64,000 nucleotides of DNA from an uncultured Clostridium sp. GTDB lineage: Bacteria; Bacillota_I; Bacilli_A; RF39; UBA660. The position numbers and the translations under genes were made by a program. Shown here piece by piece: positions 51,784-60,536 of the stretch (the first letter of the stretch is position 1; every line of letters begins with the position of its first letter). The notes beneath the pieces are model-generated. The model worked only from the letters and a program-made list of their open reading frames with translations, did no database searches and had not been told where the DNA came from. Where the stretch lies: the NCBI GenBank assembly GCA_905193755.1, contig CAJJPX010000001.1:220135-284134 (forward strand), read 5' to 3'.

Positions 51784-53772
51784 ATGAGAAAGAAAAAAAT
51801 ATTAAAAACATTCACTACCTTATTACTACTATTAATAGAACTAATAAGTCTTTGCTTCTTCACCTACTCTTTAATTCTTTATAAAGGTGTTGAAACATTC
51901 TATAGAATATATGGAGTAATAATACTAGTATATTTCTTCTTATTCTTAAGTTACTTACTACTTAGAAGTATAAAGAAGAAAACAATGAAGTCATTCTTAA
52001 TACCAGCTATTCTTACAGTAATCATAATTGGATGTGAATTTGGTGGTTATTATTATTTAACTAAAATATATAAGTCAATTGACGCTTATAGTGATACAAC
52101 AAATACTTATTATAGTAGTCTTGTTACTTATGATAAATCATTAAATACTCAAAAAGATTTAAGAAAGAAAAAAATTGGTATAGTAAGTGATACTAAAGAT
52201 ATTGAAGGGAATATACTTCCTAAAGAATTAATTAAGAAATATGGATTAGATTCATCTAATGAAATAAAAGAATATGATTCAACTATTGAGTTATTACATG
52301 CCCTATCTAATAAAGAAATAGATGCTGCATTCTTTAGTAGAAACTATGTAGATATGTTCTATAGTTTAGAAGGTTATGAAAATATAGAAAGTGAAACTAA
52401 AGTACTTCTTGAAGACTCAAAAGTTTATGAATCAAATGAAGAAAATATTAAGAGTGAAACAGCTTCTTTAGATAAACCATTCACAATGCTATTTATAGGA
52501 GTCGACTCATCAAAAGATGGTGTTACTTCAGGATACAATGGAGATGTACTTTTACTAGCTACATTTAACCCATCTACTCTAAGGGCAACAATAACTTCAG
52601 TGCCAAGAGATACTTATATTAAAACAGCATGCTCAAATGGAAGTTATAGAAGAATAAATACTACTACTTGGGGAAGCTCATCTACTTGTGCTGTTAAAAC
52701 AATAGAAAAACTATTTGATGTAGATATTGACTATTATGCTAAGATTAACTTCAAAGGAGTTGTATCTTTAGTAAATGCAGTCGATGGAATAGATGTAGAT
52801 GTTCCATATTCATTCTGTGAACAAAATAGTTCAAGACAATGGGGAGATAATACTATATATGTAAAAGAAGGCAAACAACATCTAAATGGTGAACAAGCCC
52901 TAGCCCTTGCTAGAAATAGACATAAACCAAATGATGGCTCTGGTACTGGTAAATCAATGGGTAGATATTGTGCTGAATGGAATCAAGGAACAAGAAATGA
53001 TTTCACAAGAGGAAAAAATCAAATTAAAGTTATAATGGGAGTTGCTAACGCTGCTACTAAACTAACAGATCCAAATCAAGCAATTTCAATACTTGAAAAA
53101 ATTAAATCAAATTTCCAAACAAATATAACTACTAAAGATGTATTATCACTATATAGTTTAGCTAAATCAATAGTACTTAATGATAGTACAAACTTAGTAA
53201 ATCTTCAAAGAATGCAACTTAAAACATATTCAGTTTGGAGAAAAGTATATGAACCACAATCAAAAGGATATCCAGCAGTACAAGTTCCATATCAAGGAAG
53301 TATTGATGATATTAAAAAAGAAATAAAAATTAACTTAGGTAAATCAACACCTGAACTAATTAAAACAGCAACATTTGACTTAAATAACTTATTTGAAGAT
53401 ACACTTATCGGTCAAGGTAAATACAGTACACCTACAATAAATACACTTAAAAATTTATCTAGTTATTCAGTCGCGAGTATTAAATCATACGCAAGTAAAA
53501 ATAAATTAAAACTTAAATTTGTAGATTATAGTACTAATACAGAAGTTTCTATAGATAGTTGGGGAGATTATAAATTCCATAGTCAAAAAGAACACGTAGA
53601 TACATTAATAGATCAATTAAGTTCGCTTACAATATATGTAAGAAAACAAATATCTACACCTAAACCAGCAGAACCAACTACTCCAACAGAGCCAACTACT
53701 CCAACAAAACCGACTACTCCTACTGAACCAACAACACCAGAAGAAGGAAACAACACTAATACTCAAGCATAA
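51784..53772 (+). CDS. LytR-CpsA-Psr family wall polymer ligase with extra extracellular domain
   Basis: A 662-residue membrane protein. The first 105 residues hold about three membrane helices. Residues about 120-230 form an extracellular domain reminiscent of a solute-binding lobe (KIGIVSDTKDIEGN, DAAFFSRNYVDM). The LCP catalytic domain follows: FTMLFIGVDSSKDG, SVPRDTYI, RRINTTTWG, INFKGVVSLVNAVDGIDVDV, and LNGEQALALARNRHK. The tail has PTTPTEPTTPTKP repeats. LCP enzymes transfer lipid-linked teichoic acid or capsule to peptidoglycan. Last gene of the three-gene unit; strong terminator follows. Confidence 0.9.
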   Translation: MRKKKILKTFTTLLLLLIELISLCFFTYSLILYKGVETFYRIYGVIILVYFFLFLSYLLLRSIKKKTMKSFLIPAILTVIIIGCEFGGYYYLTKIYKSIDAYSDTTNTYYSSLVTYDKSLNTQKDLRKKKIGIVSDTKDIEGNILPKELIKKYGLDSSNEIKEYDSTIELLHALSNKEIDAAFFSRNYVDMFYSLEGYENIESETKVLLEDSKVYESNEENIKSETASLDKPFTMLFIGVDSSKDGVTSGYNGDVLLLATFNPSTLRATITSVPRDTYIKTACSNGSYRRINTTTWGSSSTCAVKTIEKLFDVDIDYYAKINFKGVVSLVNAVDGIDVDVPYSFCEQNSSRQWGDNTIYVKEGKQHLNGEQALALARNRHKPNDGSGTGKSMGRYCAEWNQGTRNDFTRGKNQIKVIMGVANAATKLTDPNQAISILEKIKSNFQTNITTKDVLSLYSLAKSIVLNDSTNLVNLQRMQLKTYSVWRKVYEPQSKGYPAVQVPYQGSIDDIKKEIKINLGKSTPELIKTATFDLNNLFEDTLIGQGKYSTPTINTLKNLSSYSVASIKSYASKNKLKLKFVDYSTNTEVSIDSWGDYKFHSQKEHVDTLIDQLSSLTIYVRKQISTPKPAEPTTPTEPTTPTKPTTPTEPTTPEEGNNTNTQA

Positions 53773-53773
53773 C

Positions 53774-53806
53774 AAAAGAATTCAAAAATTTTGAATTCTT
53801 TTTTCT
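53774..53806. terminator. Bidirectional terminator between LCP gene and sufB
   Basis: Thirteen-base-pair stem AAAGAATTCAAAA / TTTTGAATTCTTT. A T6 run follows on the plus strand, a shorter one on the minus strand. Confidence 0.88.
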
Positions 53807-53807
53807 T

Positions 53808-55127
53808 TTATAAATGTAAATTATTTTTAATAAGTTGATTTAATTCAACTGCATACTCCATAGGTAGTTCACTTCTAAATCTATCTAAGAATCCTAGTAC
53901 TATTAACTCAGTTGCTTTCTCTTCACTAAGTCCTCTACTCATTAAATAGAAAAGAACATCATCACTTATTTTAGACACTGTTGCTTCATGTTCTATATTC
54001 GATGTTATATTATTACATATATTAACTGGTATAGTGTCACTCTTAGAAATACCATCTAATATTAATGTATCACATTTAACCATAGCTTCACTATTACTAG
54101 CACTACTTTTTATATCTACTTTTCCTCTATATGTAGAGTTACCTCCATCACTAGCTATACTTTTAGATACTATATTACTCTTTGTATTTTTACCTATATG
54201 TATCATACGAGCACCAGTATCTTGTATTTGACCCTTCTTAGCAACACCAATAGTTATACATGTACCACTTGAGTTATCACCCTTTAAAACACAACAAGGA
54301 TACTTCATAGTAATCTTAGAACCAATATTACCATCAATCCATTCCATTAGTCCACCTTCGTCAACTAAAGCTCTTTTAGTAACTAAATTATACACATTAG
54401 TTGCCCAGTTTTGAATAGTTGAATATCTACACTTACTGTTTCTTCCTACATAAATTTCTACTACAGCTGCATGAAGTGAAGACTCACTATAAGTAGGCGC
54501 AGTACATCCTTCAACATAATGAAGACTTGAGTTATCATCTACTATTATTAAAGTTCTTTCAAACTGTCCCATATTCTTACTATTAATTCTAAAATAACTT
54601 TGAAGAGGTCTATCTAAATGAGTATTCTTTGGAATATAAATAAAACTACCACCACTAAATACAGCACTATTTAAAGCAGCAAACTTGTTTTCATTCATAT
54701 TAACAATCTTACCAAAGTACTTTTCTACTATATCCTTGTGTTCTCTCATCGCAGTTTCAATAGAAGTAAATATAACATTCTTACTTTCAAGTTCTTCTAT
54801 CATATTATGATATATAACTTCACTTTCATATTGTACTCCCATACCACCTAAATGTTTTTCACTCTCAAGTACACCTAAATCATCAAGTTCATCAACCACA
54901 GGTTTAAGTACATTATTCCAGTCACTCTCTATTTTCTTATCTGCGTCATTACTTTTATAATAAACTATCTTTTCATAATTTAAAGTAACATTAGGACCAA
55001 AAGAAGGATTACCTTGTTTGATAAAACTTTCATAACCTTTAAGTCTAAAATCTTTTATCCATGTCTCTTCTTTTTTTATATCAGAAATCTTAAGTACATT
55101 TTCTTTTGTCAAACCTACTATTTCCAT
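53808..55127 (-). CDS. sufB: Fe-S cluster scaffold protein SufB
   Basis: A 439-residue scaffold that assembles Fe-S clusters with SufC and SufD. Beta-helix core with ASDGGNSTYRGKVDI, VKCDTLILDGISKSDTIP, and IEHEATVSKISDDVLFYLMSRGLSEEKATELIVLGFLD at the C-terminus. The conserved Cys lies in VKCDTL. The length is near the Firmicutes norm (about 465). Last gene of csoR-like-sufCDSUB, 14 bases after sufU. Confidence 0.96.
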   Translation of the reverse strand: MEIVGLTKENVLKISDIKKEETWIKDFRLKGYESFIKQGNPSFGPNVTLNYEKIVYYKSNDADKKIESDWNNVLKPVVDELDDLGVLESEKHLGGMGVQYESEVIYHNMIEELESKNVIFTSIETAMREHKDIVEKYFGKIVNMNENKFAALNSAVFSGGSFIYIPKNTHLDRPLQSYFRINSKNMGQFERTLIIVDDNSSLHYVEGCTAPTYSESSLHAAVVEIYVGRNSKCRYSTIQNWATNVYNLVTKRALVDEGGLMEWIDGNIGSKITMKYPCCVLKGDNSSGTCITIGVAKKGQIQDTGARMIHIGKNTKSNIVSKSIASDGGNSTYRGKVDIKSSASNSEAMVKCDTLILDGISKSDTIPVNICNNITSNIEHEATVSKISDDVLFYLMSRGLSEEKATELIVLGFLDRFRSELPMEYAVELNQLIKNNLHL

Positions 55128-55141
55128 ACATTCTCTTCTTT

Positions 55142-55570
55142 CTATTTATCTTCATATATTTTAATTATATTAATAATTGCTTTACTTGGAAGTAATGCAC
55201 AATTCTTACGATTAGGTTGTAAATATATTTCATCGTATACATTAAGTTCTCCAAGCAAATCTTTATCATATTCTTTTTCATTAATCATATTTTGATAATT
55301 AGTAATTATCTCTTCTGCTTCACTTATTGTTTTACCAATAACTTTCTTAATCATTATACTAGCAGCAGAAGTGCATATCGCACAAGCTTCTCCATCAAAT
55401 CTAGCATCCACTATTTTATCATCTACTATCTTTAACATTAAATCTATATTATCTATACATGAATCACTATTAGTATTTTTAAGAATATAACTTTTATCAT
55501 CAATAAGTCCTCTATTAACAGGATTTTGATAATTATCAAGTATTATCTCTCTTTTAATTTCTTTATTCAT
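55142..55570 (-). CDS. sufU: Sulfur-transfer/scaffold protein SufU
   Basis: A 142-residue zinc-dependent sulfurtransferase that takes sulfur from SufS. The three conserved cysteines appear in NSDSCIDNID, FDGEACAICTSAASIM, and QPNRKNCALLP, with Asp in the first. The segment SDSC-ID replaces the usual PTCGD, a mild deviation. Sits directly after sufS (one base apart) as in B. subtilis. Confidence 0.93.
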   Translation of the reverse strand: MNKEIKREIILDNYQNPVNRGLIDDKSYILKNTNSDSCIDNIDLMLKIVDDKIVDARFDGEACAICTSAASIMIKKVIGKTISEAEEIITNYQNMINEKEYDKDLLGELNVYDEIYLQPNRKNCALLPSKAIINIIKIYEDK

Positions 55571-56767
55571 CTATATCACCACATCATATAATTTATCACT
55601 ATTTTTAAGTGCTTCTACTAACTTATCTACTTCTTCAAATGTATTATAAATATAGAAACTAATTCTACAAGTATTCTTAATACCTAAGTCATCTTTTAAT
55701 ATCTTAGCACAATGATTACCTGCTCTTATAGCTATACCATATGTATTTAGATATACAGATGTATCTTGAGCAAATACATCTTTTATATTAAATGTAACTA
55801 TTCCACTTTCACTATTCTTATTATATATAATTATATTATCCATTTCTTTAATCTTAGATAATAAGTACTTTTTAAGCTCTACTTCGTGTTTATGAATGTT
55901 ATCAATCCCAATACTAGTTACATAGTTAATTGCTTCTTTAAGACCTATTACTTCTGCTATAGGAGGAGTACCTGCTTCTAAGTTAGTTGGATAACTTTTT
56001 ATCACATAGCATTTATCACTTTCAAAGCTTTCATTCATGCCTCCACCATACTTAAGAGGAACTAAATCTTTTAAATATTCACTCTTTCCATATAAAACAC
56101 CTACTCCAGTAGGACCACACATTTTATGACCACTAAATGCTAAAAAAGATATATTACTTTTAACAACATCTATATTTATATGAGATACACTTTGAGCAGC
56201 ATCAACAACAAAAAATAAATTATTTTCTTTTGCTATCTTACCAATACCTTCTATATCACGAACGTCTCCTATTACATTAGATACATGAGCTATACTTATT
56301 ACTTTAGTATTCTTAGTTATTGAAGATTTAACATTCTCTAAAGTTACTTCATAGTTTTCATTAAGAGGTATATACTTAACAGTACATTTACCCATCTTTT
56401 CAAGAACAAACCAAGGAAGTACATTAGATGCATGTTCGCTCTTAGTAATTAATACTTCATCATCTTTATTAAGTGTATTTTTAAAGTATCCAAAAACTAT
56501 GGTATTCATAGAATCTGTTGTTCCACTAGTAAATACTATTTCATCACTACTTTTAGCATTTATAAAATTCTTTACTACTCCTCTAGTCTCATCATACTCT
56601 TTATTAGTACGCATTGCATTATCATAGTCACCTCTATGTATATTAGAAGTATACTTACTATAATACTCTACCATCTTATCTATAACACATTTAGGTTTTA
56701 AAGAAGTTGCACTATTATCAAAATATATTAATTTATCACTTAATGCTGGAAAGTCTTCTCTATTCAT
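55571..56767 (-). CDS. sufS: Cysteine desulfurase SufS
   Basis: A 398-residue PLP enzyme providing sulfur for Fe-S clusters. NREDFPALSDKLIYFDNSAT start, FTSGTTDSMN, VDAAQSVSH, PLP-lysine in AFSGHKMCGPTGVGVLYG, and active-site Cys in IAIRAGNHCAKIL. These are group II desulfurase features. Start set at ATG 56767, with GAGGTG overlapping the sufD stop; a TTG upstream is unlikely. Confidence 0.96.
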   Translation of the reverse strand: MNREDFPALSDKLIYFDNSATSLKPKCVIDKMVEYYSKYTSNIHRGDYDNAMRTNKEYDETRGVVKNFINAKSSDEIVFTSGTTDSMNTIVFGYFKNTLNKDDEVLITKSEHASNVLPWFVLEKMGKCTVKYIPLNENYEVTLENVKSSITKNTKVISIAHVSNVIGDVRDIEGIGKIAKENNLFFVVDAAQSVSHINIDVVKSNISFLAFSGHKMCGPTGVGVLYGKSEYLKDLVPLKYGGGMNESFESDKCYVIKSYPTNLEAGTPPIAEVIGLKEAINYVTSIGIDNIHKHEVELKKYLLSKIKEMDNIIIYNKNSESGIVTFNIKDVFAQDTSVYLNTYGIAIRAGNHCAKILKDDLGIKNTCRISFYIYNTFEEVDKLVEALKNSDKLYDVVI

Positions 56768-56775
56768 AACACACC

Positions 56776-57375
56776 TCAAATCTTATCTATTTCTTTTTCT
56801 AACTCTTCTATTATTTCTTTCTTTTCACAATTATTTACTAAGAAACTCTTAATTAATAAGTCATAACTTACTTTCTCACTAATACCTCTACTCATCAAAT
56901 AGAATAATATTTCATCCTTAAATTTACCAATATATGCAGAGTGAGAACTTACTACATCATAGTTATCTATTAATAATTTAGGAAGTATAGTACTCTTACC
57001 ATCTTTAATATTAAGTATTTGATTTTTTTGATTACATTCACTTTTATCACTTTTATTTGGTACATAACCAGTTATATCAAAATCTAGTTTATTATCTTTA
57101 ACATTTACTCCATGATTATATATATTACTTATAGTTTTACTACTATTATGATTTACAACTATTTTATATTTATGATCATCATAATTAATAGTACTATAAT
57201 GATATTCTACTTCTGCATTTTCTCCATTTAAGTTAATAATTATATCATTATCTATGTTTATTCCATATTGATATACTACTAATTTAGTATTTTCTCTTAC
57301 ATTATAAGTTCTACTTTGATTAGTTTTATCTACTATATATAATTCTTTATTTTCATTAATATCTATTGTTTCCAT
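56776..57375 (-). CDS. sufD: Short SufD, about half of the usual length
   Basis: A 199-residue SufD-like protein; most SufD proteins are about 380-450. The C-terminal half is conserved: LPKLLIDNYDVVSSHSAYIGKF with the family's His, then DEILFYLMSRGISEKVSYDLLIKSFL. The N-terminal part has beta-strand repeats without the long helical domain. It sits between sufC and sufS with two- and four-base spacings, so it looks like a working member of the operon rather than a fragment; there is no leftover sequence outside the frame. Its low similarity makes the call partly contextual. Confidence 0.82.
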   Translation of the reverse strand: METIDINENKELYIVDKTNQSRTYNVRENTKLVVYQYGINIDNDIIINLNGENAEVEYHYSTINYDDHKYKIVVNHNSSKTISNIYNHGVNVKDNKLDFDITGYVPNKSDKSECNQKNQILNIKDGKSTILPKLLIDNYDVVSSHSAYIGKFKDEILFYLMSRGISEKVSYDLLIKSFLVNNCEKKEIIEELEKEIDKI

Positions 57376-57377
57376 GA

Positions 57378-58115
57378 CTATCCTCTTTCATGATATCCAT
57401 GTTTCTCTGTATCAAATGCTAAATCCATATTACCTGTTTTAACAATCTTACCATTATTCATAATATGCACAAAGTCTGGACTAATATATTCAAGTATTCT
57501 AGGATAATGTGTAATTATAAGTACTGACACATCTTTATTTTCTTCTCTATATTTATTAATATTTTCACATACTATTCTAAGACTATCTACATCTAGTCCA
57601 CTATCTATCTCATCAAGTATTATGAACTTAGGTTTTAACATCTTTATTTGTAATACTTCATTCTTCTTCTTTTCACCACCAGAAAAACCTTTATTCAAGT
57701 GACGATATAACATATCTTTATCAAATTCTAAATCTTCAATTGACTTATTAACTTCATCTAGAAACTTAAAGTAATCAATATTCTCCCCAGTTATTTCCCT
57801 ACTAGCAGTCTTTAAAAATTCACTATTTGTTACACCATCTACTACTGTAGGATCTTGCATAGCTAAGAATATTCCTTTTTTAGCTCTTTCATTTACTTTT
57901 AAGTCTTTAATACTATCACCATTTAGTAGTATATCTCCATCAGTTAACTCATATTTATAGTTACCCATTATTACTTTAGATAATGTACTTTTACCAGTAC
58001 CATTAGGTCCCATTATCGCGTGAACTTCTCCATCTTTAATATTAAGAGAAAGTCCATTTATTATATGTTTATCTGAATCTTTAATTTTAACACTTATATT
58101 TTTAATCTCTAGCAT
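57378..58115 (-). CDS. sufC: Fe-S assembly ATPase SufC
   Basis: A 245-residue soluble ABC ATPase that powers SufBCD. Walker A IMGPNGTGKST, signature FSGGEKKKNEVLQ, Walker B FIILDEIDSGLDVD, and switch His in IITHYPRILEYI. Length is typical. GAGGTGG three bases before the ATG; ten bases after the DUF156 regulator gene. Confidence 0.96.
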   Translation of the reverse strand: MLEIKNISVKIKDSDKHIINGLSLNIKDGEVHAIMGPNGTGKSTLSKVIMGNYKYELTDGDILLNGDSIKDLKVNERAKKGIFLAMQDPTVVDGVTNSEFLKTASREITGENIDYFKFLDEVNKSIEDLEFDKDMLYRHLNKGFSGGEKKKNEVLQIKMLKPKFIILDEIDSGLDVDSLRIVCENINKYREENKDVSVLIITHYPRILEYISPDFVHIMNNGKIVKTGNMDLAFDTEKHGYHERG

Positions 58116-58124
58116 ATTCCACCT

Positions 58125-58433
58125 CTAATATAATTTCTTAAATAAATCCATAGCTTCATCTATTGCTTTATTTTCACCCTTTAATATCTTTTTAGTAACA
58201 CAAGTCTCTAAATGACTTTTTAAAAGTGTATTACCAAAACTTTGTAATGATTTAGTTATTGCTGATACTTGTATTAACACATCTTCACATTTACGTTCAC
58301 TCTCAAGCATTTGTCTAACACCTTTAATTTGCCCTTCTATTACATTAAGTCTCTTTATTAAATCTTGAGTTTCTTTCTCTGTTCTATGAAATGAATTCAT
58401 ACACATGCCACAATTTTTACACTCTTCTCTCAT
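58125..58433 (-). CDS. DUF156 transcriptional repressor (CsoR/CstR/FrmR family)
   Basis: A 102-residue all-helical repressor. The N-terminal CKNCGMCMNSFHRTEKE adds a Cys cluster to the usual core. The core has LIKRLNVIEGQIKGVRQMLESERKCED, LIQVSAITKSLQSFGNTLLKSHLETCV, giving Cys, His and Cys at the CsoR-type sensing positions. Copper, persulfide (CstR) or another thiol signal is possible. It heads the suf operon. The ATG at 58433 is used because the upstream TTG lies within the promoter region. Its own operator is likely at 58456-58472. Confidence 0.88.
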   Translation of the reverse strand: MREECKNCGMCMNSFHRTEKETQDLIKRLNVIEGQIKGVRQMLESERKCEDVLIQVSAITKSLQSFGNTLLKSHLETCVTKKILKGENKAIDEAMDLFKKLY

Positions 58434-58449
58434 TAAAATCACCAAGAAT

Positions 58450-58478
58450 ATTATACACCCTGGGGGGGTCTATGTAAA
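58450..58478 (-). promoter_or_regulatory. Promoter with CsoR-type operator for the suf operon
   Basis: TTTACA (58473-58478) and TATAAT (58450-58455), spacer 17, minus strand. The spacer contains ACCCCCCCAGGGT, a G/C tract flanked by AT as in CsoR/CstR-family operators. It is the only such run in this AT-rich area. Binding would block RNA polymerase directly. Confidence 0.8.
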
Positions 58479-58481
58479 TAC

Positions 58482-58506
58482 TAAAAAAAAACTATTTCTA
58501 GTCTTT
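58482..58506 (-). terminator. Terminator of WG-repeat gene A
   Basis: Short stem ACTA / TAGT around GAAA with a run of nine T on the minus strand. Confidence 0.65.
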
Positions 58507-58515
58507 TTCTTTGCA

Positions 58516-60402
58516 TTAATAATTATAGCTTCTAGTAAAGAACATTTCACCAGTACTATATGAATAATAATAGTCAGTATTCTTCTTTTCATCATAAATA
58601 GAATAATATGTATTTTCAAAACTAACAACACCAGCATCATTAAATATTTCTTTATTATTTTTTAAATCATACGCTATAGACATTTTAGTAGAACCATATT
58701 TCATTAAAGAAACAATCTTAGTACCAAAAGAACTTCTAATATCAACAGTACTATATTCACAAGGGAATATTTCTTTACCATCTTTATCTATTAATCCAAC
58801 TTGATTATTCTTTTTAACCATGTAATAACCATCAAAATATTTATATTCCATGTATCCAGTAATTACCTTTTCACCTTTTTTATTAATTAAACTAACAGTT
58901 TTGATATCATCAGATGCTTCAGCTAAACCATTACTATCAAATTTTCCAAGATAAGAAAAATTGTTGTTATTAATTTTATTACCACTCTTATCATATAAAG
59001 CTCCAAATCCTTCCTTTATACCATCACAAGTTCTCGCACTGTAAGAAGGAGCAAGAAAGTACATATCTTCATCATTAAATTTATCACTTCTACCACGTAC
59101 TAAACAAGGTATACTTTTAACTTCTTTTCCATCTTTATAAATTTTATGATCCTTAATATAATTATCTTTATCTAAAATATATAAATAATCTTTAGTATCT
59201 CCTAAATATTTAAATGACTTATCAAACATATACATCTCATCACCAAGATCATATTCACAAACAACCATACCTTGTTTAAAAGTAACATGAAATCTATGTA
59301 AGTGAGTAGTCGCACATTTTGTTTCTAGTTCTTCTGTTTCAATAAGTTTACCATTTTTAAATACTTTATATATTTTGTCATCTTTATTTTCTTTAAAATT
59401 AACATTATATGTTATTAATATTTTATCACCTTCATCATAACCATCAAATGCATATAGTGACTTAGAATCTATTGTTTGCAATAATTCATTTGTATTTAAA
59501 TTGAAAATATAACTTTTATTATTATAGAATAATGTTAAAAATCTCTTATCATCAGAGAATACATATTTTAATTCTTCTCCATCTTTATATGGTATAGTAA
59601 CAACTGTTTTACCATTATGATCAATAAAACTAACATCTTTTGTTTTCTTATTTCTTATTAATGAGAAAGTAAGTGATGAATATAAAGGAGGAACTATTTC
59701 ATACTCACTCTTACTAAATAGTTTTTTACCTTTTAATGATAAATAATTTCCAGAAGAACTATTACCATCTATTTCATAAGTCGCATCATATAAAATACCA
59801 TTTATTTCAATATCAGAATATTCTCCAGGCTTAGTTAATTCTTTTCCACTTTGATCAACTATAAAATATCCTTCATCATTTTTAACTACAGCTGTACCAT
59901 AAGTAAATTGCCACATCCAAACATAATTATATATAAAATCAGTTACTTGTTTACCCTTATAATCAAATATAGCATACTTTAAATCGTTATTTTGAATAAA
60001 ATCAGCCTTAATTTCAAAACTAACTTCATCATCTTCTTTAGTTCCAATACCACCAGTTTTTCCAGTAAATAATTTATATCCAAAGAATCCAACTATACCT
60101 ACTATCAATATAGCTATTACAGCAATAACTGCTTTATTACCCTTCTTCTTTTCTTTAAATATATCATTATTATTAGAATCATTATTTCCATAATTAATAT
60201 TACCATTTAAGTTATTATTAAAGTTATTACTATAATTATTAACATTACTATTCATTTGATTATTATTAACCATTTGATTATTTGGCTGTTGATTATTACC
60301 AACCATATTATTTTGATTATTATTCATATTAAAGTTATAACCACATTTAACACAATATGAACTACCATCTAAAACATTTTCCTTACATCTAGGACATATC
60401 AT
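58516..60402 (-). CDS. Zinc-ribbon membrane protein with WG-type repeats
   Basis: A 628-residue protein. N-terminal zinc ribbon (CPRCKENVLDGSSYCVKCG), an Asn/Gln-rich linker (about 25-80), one membrane helix (about 88-110) and a large outside domain with WG-like repeats (FDYKGKQVTDFIYNY, VDQSGKELTKPGEY, LIDKDGKEIFPCEYSTVD). The repeats should fold into a beta-propeller-like sheet. The role is unknown; ligand binding or signalling is typical guesswork. Tandem paralogue of the next upstream gene. It has its own terminator. Confidence 0.78.
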   Translation of the reverse strand: MICPRCKENVLDGSSYCVKCGYNFNMNNNQNNMVGNNQQPNNQMVNNNQMNSNVNNYSNNFNNNLNGNINYGNNDSNNNDIFKEKKKGNKAVIAVIAILIVGIVGFFGYKLFTGKTGGIGTKEDDEVSFEIKADFIQNNDLKYAIFDYKGKQVTDFIYNYVWMWQFTYGTAVVKNDEGYFIVDQSGKELTKPGEYSDIEINGILYDATYEIDGNSSSGNYLSLKGKKLFSKSEYEIVPPLYSSLTFSLIRNKKTKDVSFIDHNGKTVVTIPYKDGEELKYVFSDDKRFLTLFYNNKSYIFNLNTNELLQTIDSKSLYAFDGYDEGDKILITYNVNFKENKDDKIYKVFKNGKLIETEELETKCATTHLHRFHVTFKQGMVVCEYDLGDEMYMFDKSFKYLGDTKDYLYILDKDNYIKDHKIYKDGKEVKSIPCLVRGRSDKFNDEDMYFLAPSYSARTCDGIKEGFGALYDKSGNKINNNNFSYLGKFDSNGLAEASDDIKTVSLINKKGEKVITGYMEYKYFDGYYMVKKNNQVGLIDKDGKEIFPCEYSTVDIRSSFGTKIVSLMKYGSTKMSIAYDLKNNKEIFNDAGVVSFENTYYSIYDEKKNTDYYYSYSTGEMFFTRSYNY

Positions 60403-60485
60403 TCTATCACTTCCAACCTCTATTATTTTCTTAATTACAACACATAATCATCACAAAAGAAATGAATATTTTATCTATAAATAAT

Positions 60486-60518
60486 TAAAAAAAGAGATAC
60501 ATTTTTATGCAATCTCTT
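60486..60518 (-). terminator. Terminator of WG-repeat gene B
   Basis: Stem AAGAGAT / ATCTCTT extended by GCAT/ATGT with a seven-T run on the minus strand. Confidence 0.82.
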
Positions 60519-60536
60519 CAAACACACATATATAAA

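Noticed and set aside
60170..60330. CRISPR-like repeat in the Asn-rich part of the WG-repeat gene
   Set aside because: It is coding low-complexity sequence (Asn/Gln codons), without regular spacers; no cas genes are in the window.
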